From: an uncultured bacterium
GTDB lineage: Bacteria > Pseudomonadota > Alphaproteobacteria > Sphingomonadales > Sphingomonadaceae
NCBI GenBank assembly: GCA_942636505.2
Contig: CALOGB020000221.1
Location: 1-64,000 of the forward strand
DNA length: 64,000 bases
Direction: 5' to 3'
A model generated the notes under the pieces. It ran no database searches and was not told the origin of the DNA. It saw only the letters and a list, made by a program, of their open reading frames with translations. Shown in pieces: positions 17,688-27,130 of the stretch. The translations under genes and the position numbers were made by a program. Each line of letters starts with the position of its first letter. The stretch's first letter is position 1.

Positions 17688-18811
17688 TGGGTGCGCTCAA
17701 CGATCTCGAAGGCTTTGGCCAGGCGGTATGGCTCGATTTCGTCGACCGGAAGTTCCTGGAGGCCGGTGGTCTCCAGAAGCTGGTCGACGAGGATGGGCTG
17801 ACCGGCGTCACGTCGAACCCGTCGATCTTCGAAAAGGCGATGGGTCACGGCGATGCCTATGACTCGACGCTGGCCGAATACGACAAGCAGCATGCCGGCG
17901 CGGCGACGATCGACCGTTACGAGCATCTGGCGATTCAGGACATCAAGGCGGCGGCGGAGACGCTGAAGCCGGTCTACGACAAGCTCGACGCGAAGGACGG
18001 CTATGTCAGCCTGGAGGTGTCGCCGTACATTTCGGACGATACCGACGCGACGATCGCCGAGGCGAAGAAGCTGTGGGCTGCGGTCGATCGGCCGAACCTG
18101 ATGATCAAGATCCCGGGGACGCTCGCGGGCGGTCCGGCGATCTCGTCGACGATCGCGAGCGGGATCAACGTCAACGTCACGCTGCTGTTCGCGCTCGACG
18201 CGTATATCCGCGTTGCCGAGGCGTATGCCGCAGGGCTCGAGGAGCGCGTCAAGCAGGGGCAGCCGATCGACAAGATCGCCAGCGTCGCGAGCTTCTTCGT
18301 CAGCCGGATCGATTCGTCGATCGACAAGGAGATCGATGCGCGTCTGGAGAAGGGCGATGCGGAGGCCGAGGCGCTGAAGGCAGTGCGCGGGAAGGTTGCG
18401 ATCGCCAACGCGAAGATGGCGTATCAATGGTATCTCGACTTCCTGAAATCGGATCGCTGGCAGGCGCTTGCCGCCAAGGGTGCGCAGCCGCAGCGTCTGC
18501 TGTGGGCGTCGACCGGCGTGAAGGATCCGAGCTATCCCGATACGCTCTACATCGACACGCTGATCGGCAAGGATACGGTCAACACGATGCCGCCGAAGAC
18601 GATGGACGCGTTCCGCGACCACGGCACCGCGGCGGAGACGATCACGCAGGACGTCGAGGGCGCGAAGCACACGCTGGCGGAAGCCGAGCGGCTGGGTCTC
18701 GACCTCAACGGCGTGACCGGCAAGCTGGTCGAGGAGGGCGTCGCCTCGTTCGTCAAGGCGTTCGACGACCTGCTCGGCTCGATCGCCAAGAAGCAGCCTG
18801 CGACGGCGTAA
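17687..18811 (+). CDS. tal: Transaldolase
   Basis: Transfers a dihydroxyacetone unit from sedoheptulose 7-phosphate to glyceraldehyde 3-phosphate; 374 residues, matching the longer bacterial transaldolase subfamily. Seen: [12 protein letters not shown] at the N-terminus, the Schiff-base Lys in [19 protein letters not shown], and [14 protein letters not shown] near the C-terminal half. I start at the ATG overlapping the transketolase stop; the longer open frame upstream is only the shadow of tkt. A family C repeat separates it from gnd. Confidence 0.95.
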   Translation: MGALNDLEGFGQAVWLDFVDRKFLEAGGLQKLVDEDGLTGVTSNPSIFEKAMGHGDAYDSTLAEYDKQHAGAATIDRYEHLAIQDIKAAAETLKPVYDKLDAKDGYVSLEVSPYISDDTDATIAEAKKLWAAVDRPNLMIKIPGTLAGGPAISSTIASGINVNVTLLFALDAYIRVAEAYAAGLEERVKQGQPIDKIASVASFFVSRIDSSIDKEIDARLEKGDAEAEALKAVRGKVAIANAKMAYQWYLDFLKSDRWQALAAKGAQPQRLLWASTGVKDPSYPDTLYIDTLIGKDTVNTMPPKTMDAFRDHGTAAETITQDVEGAKHTLAEAERLGLDLNGVTGKLVEEGVASFVKAFDDLLGSIAKKQPATA

Positions 18812-18819
18812 ACTTCTGC

Positions 18820-18922
18820 TCCCTCTCCCCGTTGGGGAGAGGGCCGGGGTGAGGGGCGCCGCGAGCGCTGCCCTCCCCAACTGCCCCTCACCCCAACCCT
18901 CTCCCCGGCGGGGAGAGGGGGT
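18820..18922. repeat. Family C inverted repeat inside the pentose-phosphate cluster
   Basis: Arms CCCTCTCCCCGTTGGGGAGA and CTCTCCCCGGCGGGGAGAGG, each itself a small palindrome, with inner GGTGAGGGGC/GCCCCTCACC pairing. It fills the gap between tal and gnd. A second copy is at 22153. Confidence 0.8.
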
Positions 18923-18938
18923 AAGCAAGGAATTCCCC

Positions 18939-19922
18939 ATGAAGATCGGACTGATCGGCCTCGGCCGGATGGGCGGCAATATCGCGCGCCGGTTGATGAA
19001 GAACGGCCACGAAGTCGTCGCGTTCGACCGCGATGCCGAAGCCGTGAAGAAGCTCGCCGCCGACGGCGCGATCGGGGCGGACTCGCTCGACGACATGCAC
19101 GCCAAGCTCGACACCCCGGCGATCTGGTGGGTGATGGTCCCCGCGGGCGAGCCGACCGAGAGCACCGTCCAGGCGATCGCCGCGAAGTCGAATTCGGGCG
19201 ATATCATCATCGACGGCGGCAACAGCTTCTACAAGGACGACGTCCGCCGCGCGAAGGAACTGGCCGAAAAGGGCATCCACTATGTCGACGTCGGTACGTC
19301 GGGCGGCGTGTGGGGCCTCGAGCGTGGCTATTGCATGATGATCGGCGGCGACAAGGAAACGGTCGACCTGCTCGATCCGATCTTCGAGACGCTCGCGCCG
19401 GGCATGGGAACGATCGTCCGCACGCCGGGCCGCGTCGAAGGGCAGGCCGATCCGCGCGCCGAGAAGGGCTATATCCACGCAGGCCCCTCGGGCGCGGGGC
19501 ACTTCGTCAAGATGGTCCATAACGGCATCGAATACGGCTTGATGCAGGCCTATGCCGAGGGCTTCGACATCCTCAAGGGCAAGTCCGGCGAGCACGTCGT
19601 CGAGGAGGAGCGCTTCGATATCAACCTGACCGACGTCGCCGAAGTCTGGCGTCGCGGCAGCGTGATCTCGTCGTGGCTGCTCGACCTGTCGGCGATCGCG
19701 CTGGCGAAGGACGGTACGCTCGAAGGGTTCAGCGGCAGCGTCGCGGACTCGGGCGAGGGCCAGTGGACGATCGACGCGGCGATGGAGGAGAAGGTGCCCG
19801 CCAACGTGCTGAGCGCCGCGCTGTATGCGCGCTATCGCAGCCGGGTGGACCATACGTTCGGCGACAAGCTGTTGTCGGCAATGCGCTATGGCTTTGGCGG
19901 GCATGTCGAGATGCCCCAGTGA
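18939..19922 (+). CDS. gnd: 6-phosphogluconate dehydrogenase (decarboxylating), short form
   Basis: Oxidatively decarboxylates 6-phosphogluconate to ribulose 5-phosphate, or acts in sugar-acid catabolism. At 327 residues it belongs to the short GntZ/YqeC-like subgroup rather than the 470-residue Gnd. Seen: Rossmann motif [46 protein letters not shown] and the catalytic pair in [16 protein letters not shown] (Lys, Asn). Short forms are often NAD-dependent; the acidic or basic residue after strand 2 (VVAFDRD) fits NAD better than NADP, which is an inference. The start is the ATG just before the Rossmann fold; upstream sequence is repeat. Confidence 0.93.
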   Translation: MKIGLIGLGRMGGNIARRLMKNGHEVVAFDRDAEAVKKLAADGAIGADSLDDMHAKLDTPAIWWVMVPAGEPTESTVQAIAAKSNSGDIIIDGGNSFYKDDVRRAKELAEKGIHYVDVGTSGGVWGLERGYCMMIGGDKETVDLLDPIFETLAPGMGTIVRTPGRVEGQADPRAEKGYIHAGPSGAGHFVKMVHNGIEYGLMQAYAEGFDILKGKSGEHVVEEERFDINLTDVAEVWRRGSVISSWLLDLSAIALAKDGTLEGFSGSVADSGEGQWTIDAAMEEKVPANVLSAALYARYRSRVDHTFGDKLLSAMRYGFGGHVEMPQ

Positions 19923-19930
19923 GCGGTGGC

Positions 19931-20743
19931 ATGAGCGATATCAAGCTGCTGGTCTCCGATGTCGACGGCACGCTCGTCGACAAGGAGAAGAAGGTCACGC
20001 CCGCCACCGTCGACGCGGTCAAGCGACTGAAGGCGGCGGGACTCGGCTTCACGATCATCAGCGCGCGGCCGCGGTCGGGGATGATGCCGATCGCAGAGCT
20101 GCTCGGCATCGACGAGCCAATGGGCGCGTTCAATGGCGGGATCGTGTTCAAGCGCGACGGCACCGTGATCGAGCACCACATGATCGACGTCGACGTCGTC
20201 CGCGGCGCTATGGAGATCATCGGCGACGCGCCGGTCGATACTTGGTTCTTCGCGGATGACGTCTGGTATGCCAGCACCGACCAGGGCGGGCACGTCGGCA
20301 GCGAGCGCAAGGCCTCCGCGCAGGACCCGGTGATCGTCTCCGACTTCACCGACCTGCTCGCCAAGGCGGACAAGGTCACGTTCGTCAGCGACGACGAGGA
20401 CCTGTTGCGCGACCTGCACGCAAAGGTCGCGGCGAAGTTCGATACGCAGGCCACGATCGTCCAGTCGCAGACCTATTATCTCGATATCACGCCAGTGGCC
20501 GGCAACAAGGGCAGCGGGATCGAGGAACTGGCGGACGCGTTCGGCATCAGCTTGACGCAGACCGCGGCGATCGGCGATCAGGCCAACGACATCGCGATGC
20601 TCAAGCGCGCCAAGCTGGCGATCGCGATGGGCAACGCACCGCAAGCCGTCCGCGACGTCGCGCACGAGATTACTAGCGCGAACGATGCCGACGGCGTCGC
20701 CCACGCGATCGACACGTTTATCCTTACTGGAGTTTCCGCATGA
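19931..20743 (+). CDS. Cof-type HAD-IIB sugar phosphatase
   Basis: Predicted cytosolic phosphatase of 270 residues. HAD motifs: DVDGTLVD (nucleophile and acid/base Asp), motif II IISARPRSG, motif III Lys in the TPVAGNKGSGIEEL region, and motif IV GDQANDIAML. The cap is the large C2B type. It starts 8 nt after gnd and its stop overlaps the next ATG by 4 nt, so it is in the same transcription unit. Cof-type enzymes are promiscuous toward sugar phosphates; the setting suggests a pentose or hexose phosphate, unproven. Confidence 0.9.
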   Translation: MSDIKLLVSDVDGTLVDKEKKVTPATVDAVKRLKAAGLGFTIISARPRSGMMPIAELLGIDEPMGAFNGGIVFKRDGTVIEHHMIDVDVVRGAMEIIGDAPVDTWFFADDVWYASTDQGGHVGSERKASAQDPVIVSDFTDLLAKADKVTFVSDDEDLLRDLHAKVAAKFDTQATIVQSQTYYLDITPVAGNKGSGIEELADAFGISLTQTAAIGDQANDIAMLKRAKLAIAMGNAPQAVRDVAHEITSANDADGVAHAIDTFILTGVSA

Positions 20744-21483
20744 AAGAGTTGGTTGCCTTCGACCTCGATGGAACGCTGGCCGAGAGCAAGCAGCCCCTGC
20801 AGGAGCCGATGGGCGAGGCGCTGGCGAACCTGCTCGACGTCGCGCATGTCGCGGTGATCTCGGGTGGCGACTGGCCGCAGTTCGAAAAGCAGGTTGCGTC
20901 GCGCCTGCCCGAGCGGGCCGATCGCACCAAGCTGTGGCTGATGCCGACCACCGGCACCAAGCTGTACCGGTTCGATGGCGAATGGCGCGCGGTGTATGCC
21001 GAGCTGTTCGAGGAGGACGAGAAGCAGAAGATCTTGCACGCGTTCGACGAGTCGTTGGAAGCTACCGGGTTCGTGCCGGAGAAGACCTGGGGCGAGCGGA
21101 TCGAGGATCGTGGCAGCCAGATCACGTTCTCGGCACTCGGCCAGGAAGCACCGATCGATGCGAAGCACAGCTGGGATCCGGACTTCGCCAAGCGCAAGGT
21201 GATCCAGGCGGACTTGCAGAAGCGCCTGCCGGGGCTGTCGATCAACATGGGCGGCGCGACCTCGATCGACATCACGCGTGAGGGTGTCGACAAGGCGTAC
21301 GGCCTGAAGAAGCTCAACGAGGCTAGTGGTATCGCGCTCGACAAGATGATGTTCATCGGCGACGCGATCTTCCCGGGCGGGAATGATTATCCCGCCGAGC
21401 AGCTTGGGCTCGACGTCGTGAAGGTGAAGAACGTCGACGGCACGCTGGCGGCGATCGCCGGGATCGTTGCGTGCCTGAAGTAA
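20740..21483 (+). CDS. Phosphomannomutase-like HAD-IIB hydrolase
   Basis: 247-residue HAD protein whose motifs resemble the eukaryotic-type phosphomannomutase branch: FDLDGTLAESK, VAVISGGDWPQFEKQ, the substrate-loop region MGGATSIDITREGVDKAYGL, and GDAIFPGGNDYP. It overlaps the preceding HAD gene by ATGA. Two different HAD-IIB proteins directly after gnd suggest they work together or on related metabolites. It could be a phosphatase or a mutase; the sequence alone does not decide. Confidence 0.87.
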   Translation: MKELVAFDLDGTLAESKQPLQEPMGEALANLLDVAHVAVISGGDWPQFEKQVASRLPERADRTKLWLMPTTGTKLYRFDGEWRAVYAELFEEDEKQKILHAFDESLEATGFVPEKTWGERIEDRGSQITFSALGQEAPIDAKHSWDPDFAKRKVIQADLQKRLPGLSINMGGATSIDITREGVDKAYGLKKLNEASGIALDKMMFIGDAIFPGGNDYPAEQLGLDVVKVKNVDGTLAAIAGIVACLK

Positions 21484-21487
21484 GGGC

Positions 21488-21955
21488 ATGAGCGTCGCCT
21501 TCCGTCGCGAGAGTGACGAGGAACATCTCGAACCCAAGTTCGAACAGCCGATCGCGCCGGGGCCCAATCTGGTCACGGCGCGGGGGCTGCGGTTGCTTGG
21601 CGAGCGGGTGACGGAGATCAAGGCGGCGGTTGCAGCTGAAACGGACGAAGAGGCGCGCAAGCTGCTGCTGCGCGATCTGCGCTATTGGCACACGCGTCAG
21701 ACGACCGCCGAACTTGCGCCCTCGCCCGAGGATGATGAAGTCGGGATCGGCTCGCGCGTTCGGGTTCGGATGAACGGGGTTGAGCGGGTTATCGCGATTG
21801 TCGGTGGTGACGAGGCGGAGCCCGGCGAGGACCGGCTGGCGTTCTCGGCACCGTTGGCGCGTGCGCTGATGGGCGCGGCGGTTGGCGAGACGGTCGCGTT
21901 CGCGGACAAGGCGGATGCGATCGAGGTTCTGGCTATCGACAAGGATGACGGCTGA
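21488..21955 (+). CDS. GreA/GreB-family elongation factor-like protein
   Basis: 155 residues, the size of GreA/GreB. The N-terminal half (about 1-75) is charged and helical but shorter than the classic coiled-coil, and the C-terminal half shows the FKBP-like Gre domain (GIGSRVRVRMNGVERVIAIVGGDEAEP, SAPLARALMGAAVGETV). The SPLG-like motif is SAPLARALMG. GreA proteins rescue backtracked RNA polymerase using two acidic residues at the coiled-coil tip; here the tip would be near TDEEARK, which keeps acidic residues. Coupled to the next small gene by a TGATG overlap. A specialised Gre paralogue is the most likely reading. Confidence 0.82.
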   Translation: MSVAFRRESDEEHLEPKFEQPIAPGPNLVTARGLRLLGERVTEIKAAVAAETDEEARKLLLRDLRYWHTRQTTAELAPSPEDDEVGIGSRVRVRMNGVERVIAIVGGDEAEPGEDRLAFSAPLARALMGAAVGETVAFADKADAIEVLAIDKDDG

Positions 21956-22137
21956 TGGCTGAAGCGAAATTCGAGCGGCACCGTCAGGCGTGGACGCAGG
22001 ACGAGATCCAGAAGCTGCATACGCTTGCGAAGAAGGGCATGGCGTTGAAGGCGATCGCGAAGGCGCTGACCCGGAGCGAGGAGTCGGTGAAGGTTCGGGC
22101 GAAGGAAGATTCGCTGAATATCGCCAAGCTGCGGTAG
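21955..22137 (+). CDS. Small conserved-looking helix-turn-helix-like protein
   Basis: 60 residues, overlapping the Gre-like stop by one base. The sequence WTQDEIQKLHTLAKKGMAL followed by KAIAKALTRSEESVKVRAKE has the spacing of a Myb/SANT or short HTH unit and is strongly basic. Good codon use and tight coupling argue that it is real. I do not recognise a named family. A role in binding nucleic acid next to the Gre-like protein is an inference. Confidence 0.7.
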   Translation: MAEAKFERHRQAWTQDEIQKLHTLAKKGMALKAIAKALTRSEESVKVRAKEDSLNIAKLR

Positions 22138-22152
22138 GTTGTGGGTGATTGG

Positions 22153-22251
22153 CCCTCTCCCCTCCGGGGAGAGGGTTGGGTGAGGGGCTGTTCCAGGCGA
22201 TGCACTGCTTGGCTGCCCCTCACCCCAACCCTCTCCCCGGAGGGGAGAGGG
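22153..22251. repeat. Family C inverted repeat
   Basis: Arms CCCTCTCCCCTCCGGGGAGA and CTCTCCCCGGAGGGGAGAGG with inner TGAGGGGC/GCCCCTCA pairing. First of three repeats filling the 530-nt gap between the small HTH-like gene and the flavoprotein gene; no gene is seen there. Confidence 0.8.
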
Positions 22252-22377
22252 AGCAGAAGGGGGCGTTATCGTGCTCCTCCAGGCCGTCGGAGGCTTCCGT
22301 GCCTCCGCATGGCGCCAGTTCGAACGGCACCACCGCGAGAGACATTGCCGCGATACGCACCACCCCCGCCCGAATGG

Positions 22378-22483
22378 CACCACCCCGGCGAAGGCCGGGG
22401 CCCAATTGGAAAGGTCGGAGTAACTGCGCGCAACCTACGTCATTGCCGTCCCCCAATTGGGCCCCGGCCTCCGCCGGGGTGGT
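22378..22483. repeat. Family A inverted repeat
   Basis: Full element with CCCAATTGG inner arms and a core starting AAAGGTCGGAGTAAC, same orientation as the 14649 copy. Confidence 0.85.
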
Positions 22484-22569
22484 TCTGGTGTTGCACGCGA
22501 ATTTGGCCGACAGATATGCGGGACACAGCCTATGGGGCCGATCCCGAACGCGCTACAGCGGCCACCCCT

Positions 22570-22623
22570 TGTTCTCCCGCGAAGGCGGGAGCCCAGTCTG
22601 GGTCCCCGCCTTCGCGGGGAAAC
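22570..22623. repeat. Family B inverted repeat
   Basis: Arms GTTCTCCCGCGAAGGCGGGA and the reverse copy ending CTTCGCGGGGAAAC. It lies 87 nt after the family A copy. Confidence 0.8.
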
Positions 22624-22668
22624 ATTCTTGACTAGCGGCTCGCCCAACCAAGCCGCACGGAGCGACAC

Positions 22669-23841
22669 TTGTCAGAATACGACGCGATAATCCTCGGCGC
22701 AGGCGCAGCCGGCCTCATGTGCGCCGCCGTCGCCGGCCAGCGCGGCCGAAAAATCCTCCTAGTCGATCACGCCGACCAGGCCGGCAAGAAGATCCTGATC
22801 TCCGGCGGCGGGCGGTGCAATTTCACCAACGTCCACACCGCCGCCGACCGCTACATCTCCGCCAACCAGCATTTCGCCAAGTCCGCACTCGGCCGCTACA
22901 CCGCGCAGGATTTCCTCGCGCTGGTCGAATCCTACGGCATCACGTGGCACGAAAAGACGCTCGGCCAACTCTTCTGCGACGGCTCCGCGCGCCAGATCGT
23001 CGAGATGCTGCTCGACGAATGCGACAAGGGCCGCGTCGACCTGTCGCTCGGCCGCGCGATCACTGCAGTCGACCATGCCGACGGCCGCTACCGCGTATCG
23101 CTCGATGGCCGCACCGTCACCGCCCCCGCGCTGGTCATCGCCACCGGTGGCCCGTCCATCCCGAAGATGGGCGCGACCGGGTTCGCATATGACCTCGCCC
23201 GCCAGTTCGGCCTAAAGGTCGTCGAGCCACGCCCCGCACTCGTCCCCCTGACGCTCGGCGGCGACGAGACGCTGTTCCGCGAACTGTCCGGAGTCGCCGC
23301 CGAAGTCGTCGCCACCGCCGGCAAGACCGCGTTCCGCGAAGCCGCGCTGTTCACGCACCGCGGCCTGTCCGGCCCCGCGATCCTCCAAGCCTCGTCCTAC
23401 TGGCGCAACGGCCAGCCCGTCGGGATCGATTTCCTCCCCGATCGCGAGTCCGGCTGGCTGCCCGCGGCCAAGCGTACCACGCCGCGCGCGACTCTGCGGA
23501 AACTGCTCGGCAGCACGCTCCCGGACCGACTCGCGGAGACTTTGAGCGAGCGTTTGGGCATGACGAGCGAGATTTCCGCGCTCACTGACCGCAGGCTCCA
23601 GGACGCCGAGCGCGCGCTAAGTCATTGGCAATTCATGCCGAATGGCTCCGAAGGCTATGCCAAGGCCGAGGTCACCGCGGGTGGAATCAGCACCGCGGAA
23701 CTCTCCTCGCAAACAATGCAAGCCAAACGCGTACCAATGCTGTATGCAGTCGGCGAAGCGGTCGATGTCACAGGGTGGCTCGGCGGCTACAACTTCCAAT
23801 GGGCATGGGCGAGCGGGTGGGCCGCGGGTCAAGTCCTGTAG
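22669..23841 (+). CDS. HI0933/YhiN-family flavoprotein
   Basis: FAD-dependent oxidoreductase-like protein of 390 residues. Seen: dinucleotide-binding IILGAGAAGLMCAAVAGQRG at residues 6-25, GKKILISGGGRCNFTN (the hallmark of the HI0933 family), LVIATGGPSIPKMGATG, and a C-terminal GEAVDVTGWLGGYNFQWAWASG that closes the FAD site. The start is TTG at 22669: no ATG lies before the Rossmann motif and GGAG sits about 8 nt upstream. Members have been described as aminoacetone oxidases or as of unknown function; the true substrate is open. Confidence 0.92.
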   Translation: MSEYDAIILGAGAAGLMCAAVAGQRGRKILLVDHADQAGKKILISGGGRCNFTNVHTAADRYISANQHFAKSALGRYTAQDFLALVESYGITWHEKTLGQLFCDGSARQIVEMLLDECDKGRVDLSLGRAITAVDHADGRYRVSLDGRTVTAPALVIATGGPSIPKMGATGFAYDLARQFGLKVVEPRPALVPLTLGGDETLFRELSGVAAEVVATAGKTAFREAALFTHRGLSGPAILQASSYWRNGQPVGIDFLPDRESGWLPAAKRTTPRATLRKLLGSTLPDRLAETLSERLGMTSEISALTDRRLQDAERALSHWQFMPNGSEGYAKAEVTAGGISTAELSSQTMQAKRVPMLYAVGEAVDVTGWLGGYNFQWAWASGWAAGQVL

Positions 23842-23897
23842 GGACCACCACGCCAGTGCCTTGCCGTTGCGTAAGCCGGCCACCAATTAGGACGTAC

Positions 23898-25667
23898 ATG
23901 CCTTTTACAAATATTCCGTCGCTTCTCTCCGAGGCGCTCGAAGCGCGTGGCTATACCGCGCTCACCCCCGTCCAGGCTCATGTGATCGAGGACAATGCGA
24001 TCGGTCGCGATCTCGTCGTGTCGGCGCAGACCGGCTCGGGCAAGACCGTGGCGTTCGGCCTGGCGATGGCCGGCGAGCTGCTTGGTGAAGCCGGCGAGGA
24101 CGGCGTTCAGCGCCTGCCCGCGCCGCACAAGCCGCTCGTGCTCTGCATCGCGCCGACTCGCGAGTTGGCGCTCCAGGTCAGCCGCGAGCTGATGTGGCTC
24201 TATGCCAAGGCCGGCGCGCGCATCTCGACCTGCGTCGGCGGGATGGACGCCTCGAAGGAGCGTCGTTCGCTCGCCCACGGCGCGCATATCGTCGTCGGCA
24301 CGCCGGGTCGTCTGCGCGATCACCTCGAGCGTGGCGCGCTCGACCTGTCGGCCCTCAAGGTCGCGGTGCTCGACGAGGCCGACGAGATGCTCGACATGGG
24401 CTTCCGCGAAGACCTCGAGCAGATCCTCGACGCGTCGCCCGAGCAGCGCCGCACGCTGCTGTTCTCGGCGACGATGCCGCGGCCGATCGTCGCGCTGGCC
24501 AAGCGCTACCAGAAGGATGCGCTGCGGATCTCGACCGTCGGCGAGGATCGCGGTCATGGCGACATCTCGTACCAGGCTGTCACGGTCTCGCCGTCCGAGA
24601 TCGAGCATGCGGTGATCAACCTGCTGCGCTTCCACGAGGCGGAGACGGCGATGCTGTTCTGCGCGACTCGTGACAACGTGCGCCATCTGCATGCGAGCTT
24701 GGTCGAGCGTGGCTTCGCTGCCGTCGCCCTGTCCGGCGAGCATTCGCAGAACGAGCGTAACGCGGCGCTTCAGGCTCTGCGTGACCGTCGTGCGCGCGTC
24801 TGCGTCGCCACCGACGTCGCTGCACGCGGTATCGATCTGCCGACGCTGTCGCTGGTCGTGCACGTCGAACTGCCGCGCGATGCCGAGACGCTCCAGCATC
24901 GCTCGGGTCGTACCGGTCGTGCGGGCAAGAAGGGCACGGCCGTCCTGATCGTGCCGTTCCCGCGTCGCCGTCGCGTCGAGATGATGCTTCGTGGTGCGAA
25001 GATCAACGCGGAGTGGGTCAACGCCCCGACCGCGGAGGACATCCGCAAGAACGACCACGAGCGCCTGATCGGCATGCTGTTGCAGCCGGTCGAGGTCGAG
25101 GAGGAGGATCGCGCACTCGCCGTCCGCCTTATGGCCGAGAAGACGCCGGAGGATATCGCCGCCGCGCTGGTGCACATGCACCGCGCGACGATGCCGCAGG
25201 CCGAGGATCTGATCGATCAGAGCAAGCAGCCGACTCAGGACGAGCGTTCGCAGGGGCCGCGCGCGGGCTTCGAGGACACCGTCTGGTTCCGGATGGACAT
25301 CGGTCGTCGCCAGAACGCCGATCCGCGCTGGATCCTGCCGCTGATCTGCCGTCGCGGGCACATCACCAAGTCCGAGATCGGTGCGATCCGCATCGGCCCG
25401 AACGAAACGGCGTTCGAGATTCCTCGCGCTGTGGCGTCGCGGTTCTCGGCGGCGATCCAGCGTACGGCGCAGGCTGGTGAGGAAGAGAGCGGCGTAGCGA
25501 TCGAGGCGATGCAGGGTGCGCCCGAGAGCGGTGCTCGGCATGACGGCGGTGGCGGTGGTCGCAGCAATGCGAGCGGCCCCCGCTCGACGCTGCACCGTGC
25601 GGCCCCGCGTGGCGGCCCGGCTCCCGCGCGGAAGCCGCCGTACCGCGGCAACCGCGAGCGTAGCTGA
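23898..25667 (+). CDS. DEAD-box RNA helicase
   Basis: ATP-dependent RNA helicase of 589 residues, likely in ribosome assembly or mRNA turnover. Motifs in order: Q motif GYTALTPVQ, Walker A AQTGSGKT, Ia PTRELALQ, II DEADEML, III SAT, V ARGIDLP and VI HRSGRTGRAG. After the helicase core, residues about 475-545 (DTVWFRMDIGRRQNADPRW and following) look like the DbpA/DeaD-type C-terminal RNA-binding domain, then a Gly/Arg/Pro-rich basic tail typical of RNA binding. Starts at ATG 23898; the longer frame upstream overlaps the flavoprotein gene and is not coding. A 28-bp palindrome follows. Confidence 0.94.
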   Translation: MPFTNIPSLLSEALEARGYTALTPVQAHVIEDNAIGRDLVVSAQTGSGKTVAFGLAMAGELLGEAGEDGVQRLPAPHKPLVLCIAPTRELALQVSRELMWLYAKAGARISTCVGGMDASKERRSLAHGAHIVVGTPGRLRDHLERGALDLSALKVAVLDEADEMLDMGFREDLEQILDASPEQRRTLLFSATMPRPIVALAKRYQKDALRISTVGEDRGHGDISYQAVTVSPSEIEHAVINLLRFHEAETAMLFCATRDNVRHLHASLVERGFAAVALSGEHSQNERNAALQALRDRRARVCVATDVAARGIDLPTLSLVVHVELPRDAETLQHRSGRTGRAGKKGTAVLIVPFPRRRRVEMMLRGAKINAEWVNAPTAEDIRKNDHERLIGMLLQPVEVEEEDRALAVRLMAEKTPEDIAAALVHMHRATMPQAEDLIDQSKQPTQDERSQGPRAGFEDTVWFRMDIGRRQNADPRWILPLICRRGHITKSEIGAIRIGPNETAFEIPRAVASRFSAAIQRTAQAGEEESGVAIEAMQGAPESGARHDGGGGGRSNASGPRSTLHRAAPRGGPAPARKPPYRGNRERS

Positions 25668-25720
25668 GGGCCTCGGCGCGTCCTTCCCAATGGGGGAGGG
25701 CGCGTTGCCCTCAAGAACTC

Positions 25721-25802
25721 CGTCATCCTGACGAAAGTCAGGATCCAGAGTAACGAACGCCGCCCTGCTTGATCCTGGATCCTGACTTTCGTCAGGATGA
25801 CG
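25721..25802. repeat. Perfect 28-bp inverted repeat after the helicase gene
   Basis: Arms at 25721-25748 and 25775-25802 are exact complements of each other (CGTCATCCTGACGAAAGTCA and onward), with a 26-nt loop. It would form a very stable hairpin and may protect or terminate the helicase mRNA. It is unlike families A to C. Confidence 0.9.
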
Positions 25803-25833
25803 GGAATGAGTGGGGCGGTTTGGGATGTGTACG

Positions 25834-26304
25834 ATGACGAACGTATCTTCCAGCGCGATCCGCATCCTGGTCGATGCCGACGCATGCCCCGTCAAAGACG
25901 AGATCTACAAAGTCGCTTGGCGCCACGAAGTCCCCGTGACGATCGTCGCCAACAGCCATTTCCGCATCCCCGTCCACCCGCTGATCTCGCGAGTCGTGGT
26001 CAGCGACGGCTTCGACGCCGCCGACGACTGGATCGCCGAACAGGCCGACGCGAAGTCGGTCGTGATTACCGCCGACATCCTCCTCGCCGATCGCTGCGTG
26101 AAAGCCGGCGCGACCGTGCTCGCCAACACCGGCAAGCCCTTCACCACCAGCTCGATCGGCGGTGCGATCGCCACCCGCGCGATCATGGCCGACCTGCGCG
26201 CGGGCGGCGACATCATCGGCGGCCCAACCCCCTTCTCCAAGACCGACCGCTCGAGCTTCCTCTCCGCGCTCGATGCCGCGCTGGTCCGGCTCAAGCGCGG
26301 CTAG
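25834..26304 (+). CDS. YaiI/YqxD family protein (UPF0178)
   Basis: 156-residue protein with the PIN-like fold signature of this family: IRILVDADACPVKDEIYKVA at the N-terminus, VVSDGFDAADDWI, VITADILLADRC, and GGPTPFSKTDRSSFL near the C-terminus. The conserved acidic residues of the putative nuclease site (DADACPVK, DGFDAADD, TAD) are present. Biochemical function is not established for the family. Starts at 25825 or 25810 are possible; I chose the ATG nearest the domain. Confidence 0.9.
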   Translation: MTNVSSSAIRILVDADACPVKDEIYKVAWRHEVPVTIVANSHFRIPVHPLISRVVVSDGFDAADDWIAEQADAKSVVITADILLADRCVKAGATVLANTGKPFTTSSIGGAIATRAIMADLRAGGDIIGGPTPFSKTDRSSFLSALDAALVRLKRG

Positions 26305-26375
26305 CCGGAGCGTAGACAGAGCGGCTGGCCCGTCGCTACACTCCCGGCACCGATCATGCGGCAGGGGAGCGCGCG

Positions 26376-26780
<405 letters not shown>

Positions 26781-27130
26781 CAGCATTCCGCGGAGGGGCA
26801 GGAACGCGAGCGGGCGCGGGCGGATCGAGCCCGGTCCGCTATGCTATCAGCCGTCGTTGCCAACAAGCGACCCGACCAAAAGGCTGGCCCACCGGAGCGG
26901 TAACATCAGGCCGAATGAAGATGATGGGCGGCCACACAAACCTGTGGGCTTCCGACAAACTGGCTAACCGTTCGCGCCAGCAGCGACGACTAGGGTGTGC
27001 GTAAGATGCTCAAACGCAAAGGATGCCAGCGGTAAGCTGAACTGATTGACCCATTTTGGGGCCATTGTAAGATACCGAGTTTGCTAGAAAAAGTTTCGCC
27101 GCGTACAAGTGTCTTGGAAGCGGGGGAGCA
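26781..27130. other. Intergenic stretch between LprI-like gene and acyltransferase
   Basis: About 350 nt with no repeat of the families seen elsewhere and no plausible gene; the open frames here are short and have no family resemblance. Its base composition is less GC-rich near the acyltransferase end, where a promoter candidate lies at 27046-27073. Confidence 0.5.
27046..27073 (+). promoter_or_regulatory. Candidate vegetative promoter for the acyltransferase gene
   Basis: TTGACC at 27046-27051 and TAAGAT at 27068-27073, spaced by 16 nt, about 58 nt before the ATG. One mismatch to the -35 consensus. Identified by eye only. Confidence 0.35.

Noticed and set aside
22141..22690. Several frames translating to peptides such as GPGLRRGG or WAPAFAGV
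   Set aside because: These peptides arise wherever the intergenic repeat families are translated and recur at unrelated loci, so they mark repeats, not genes.
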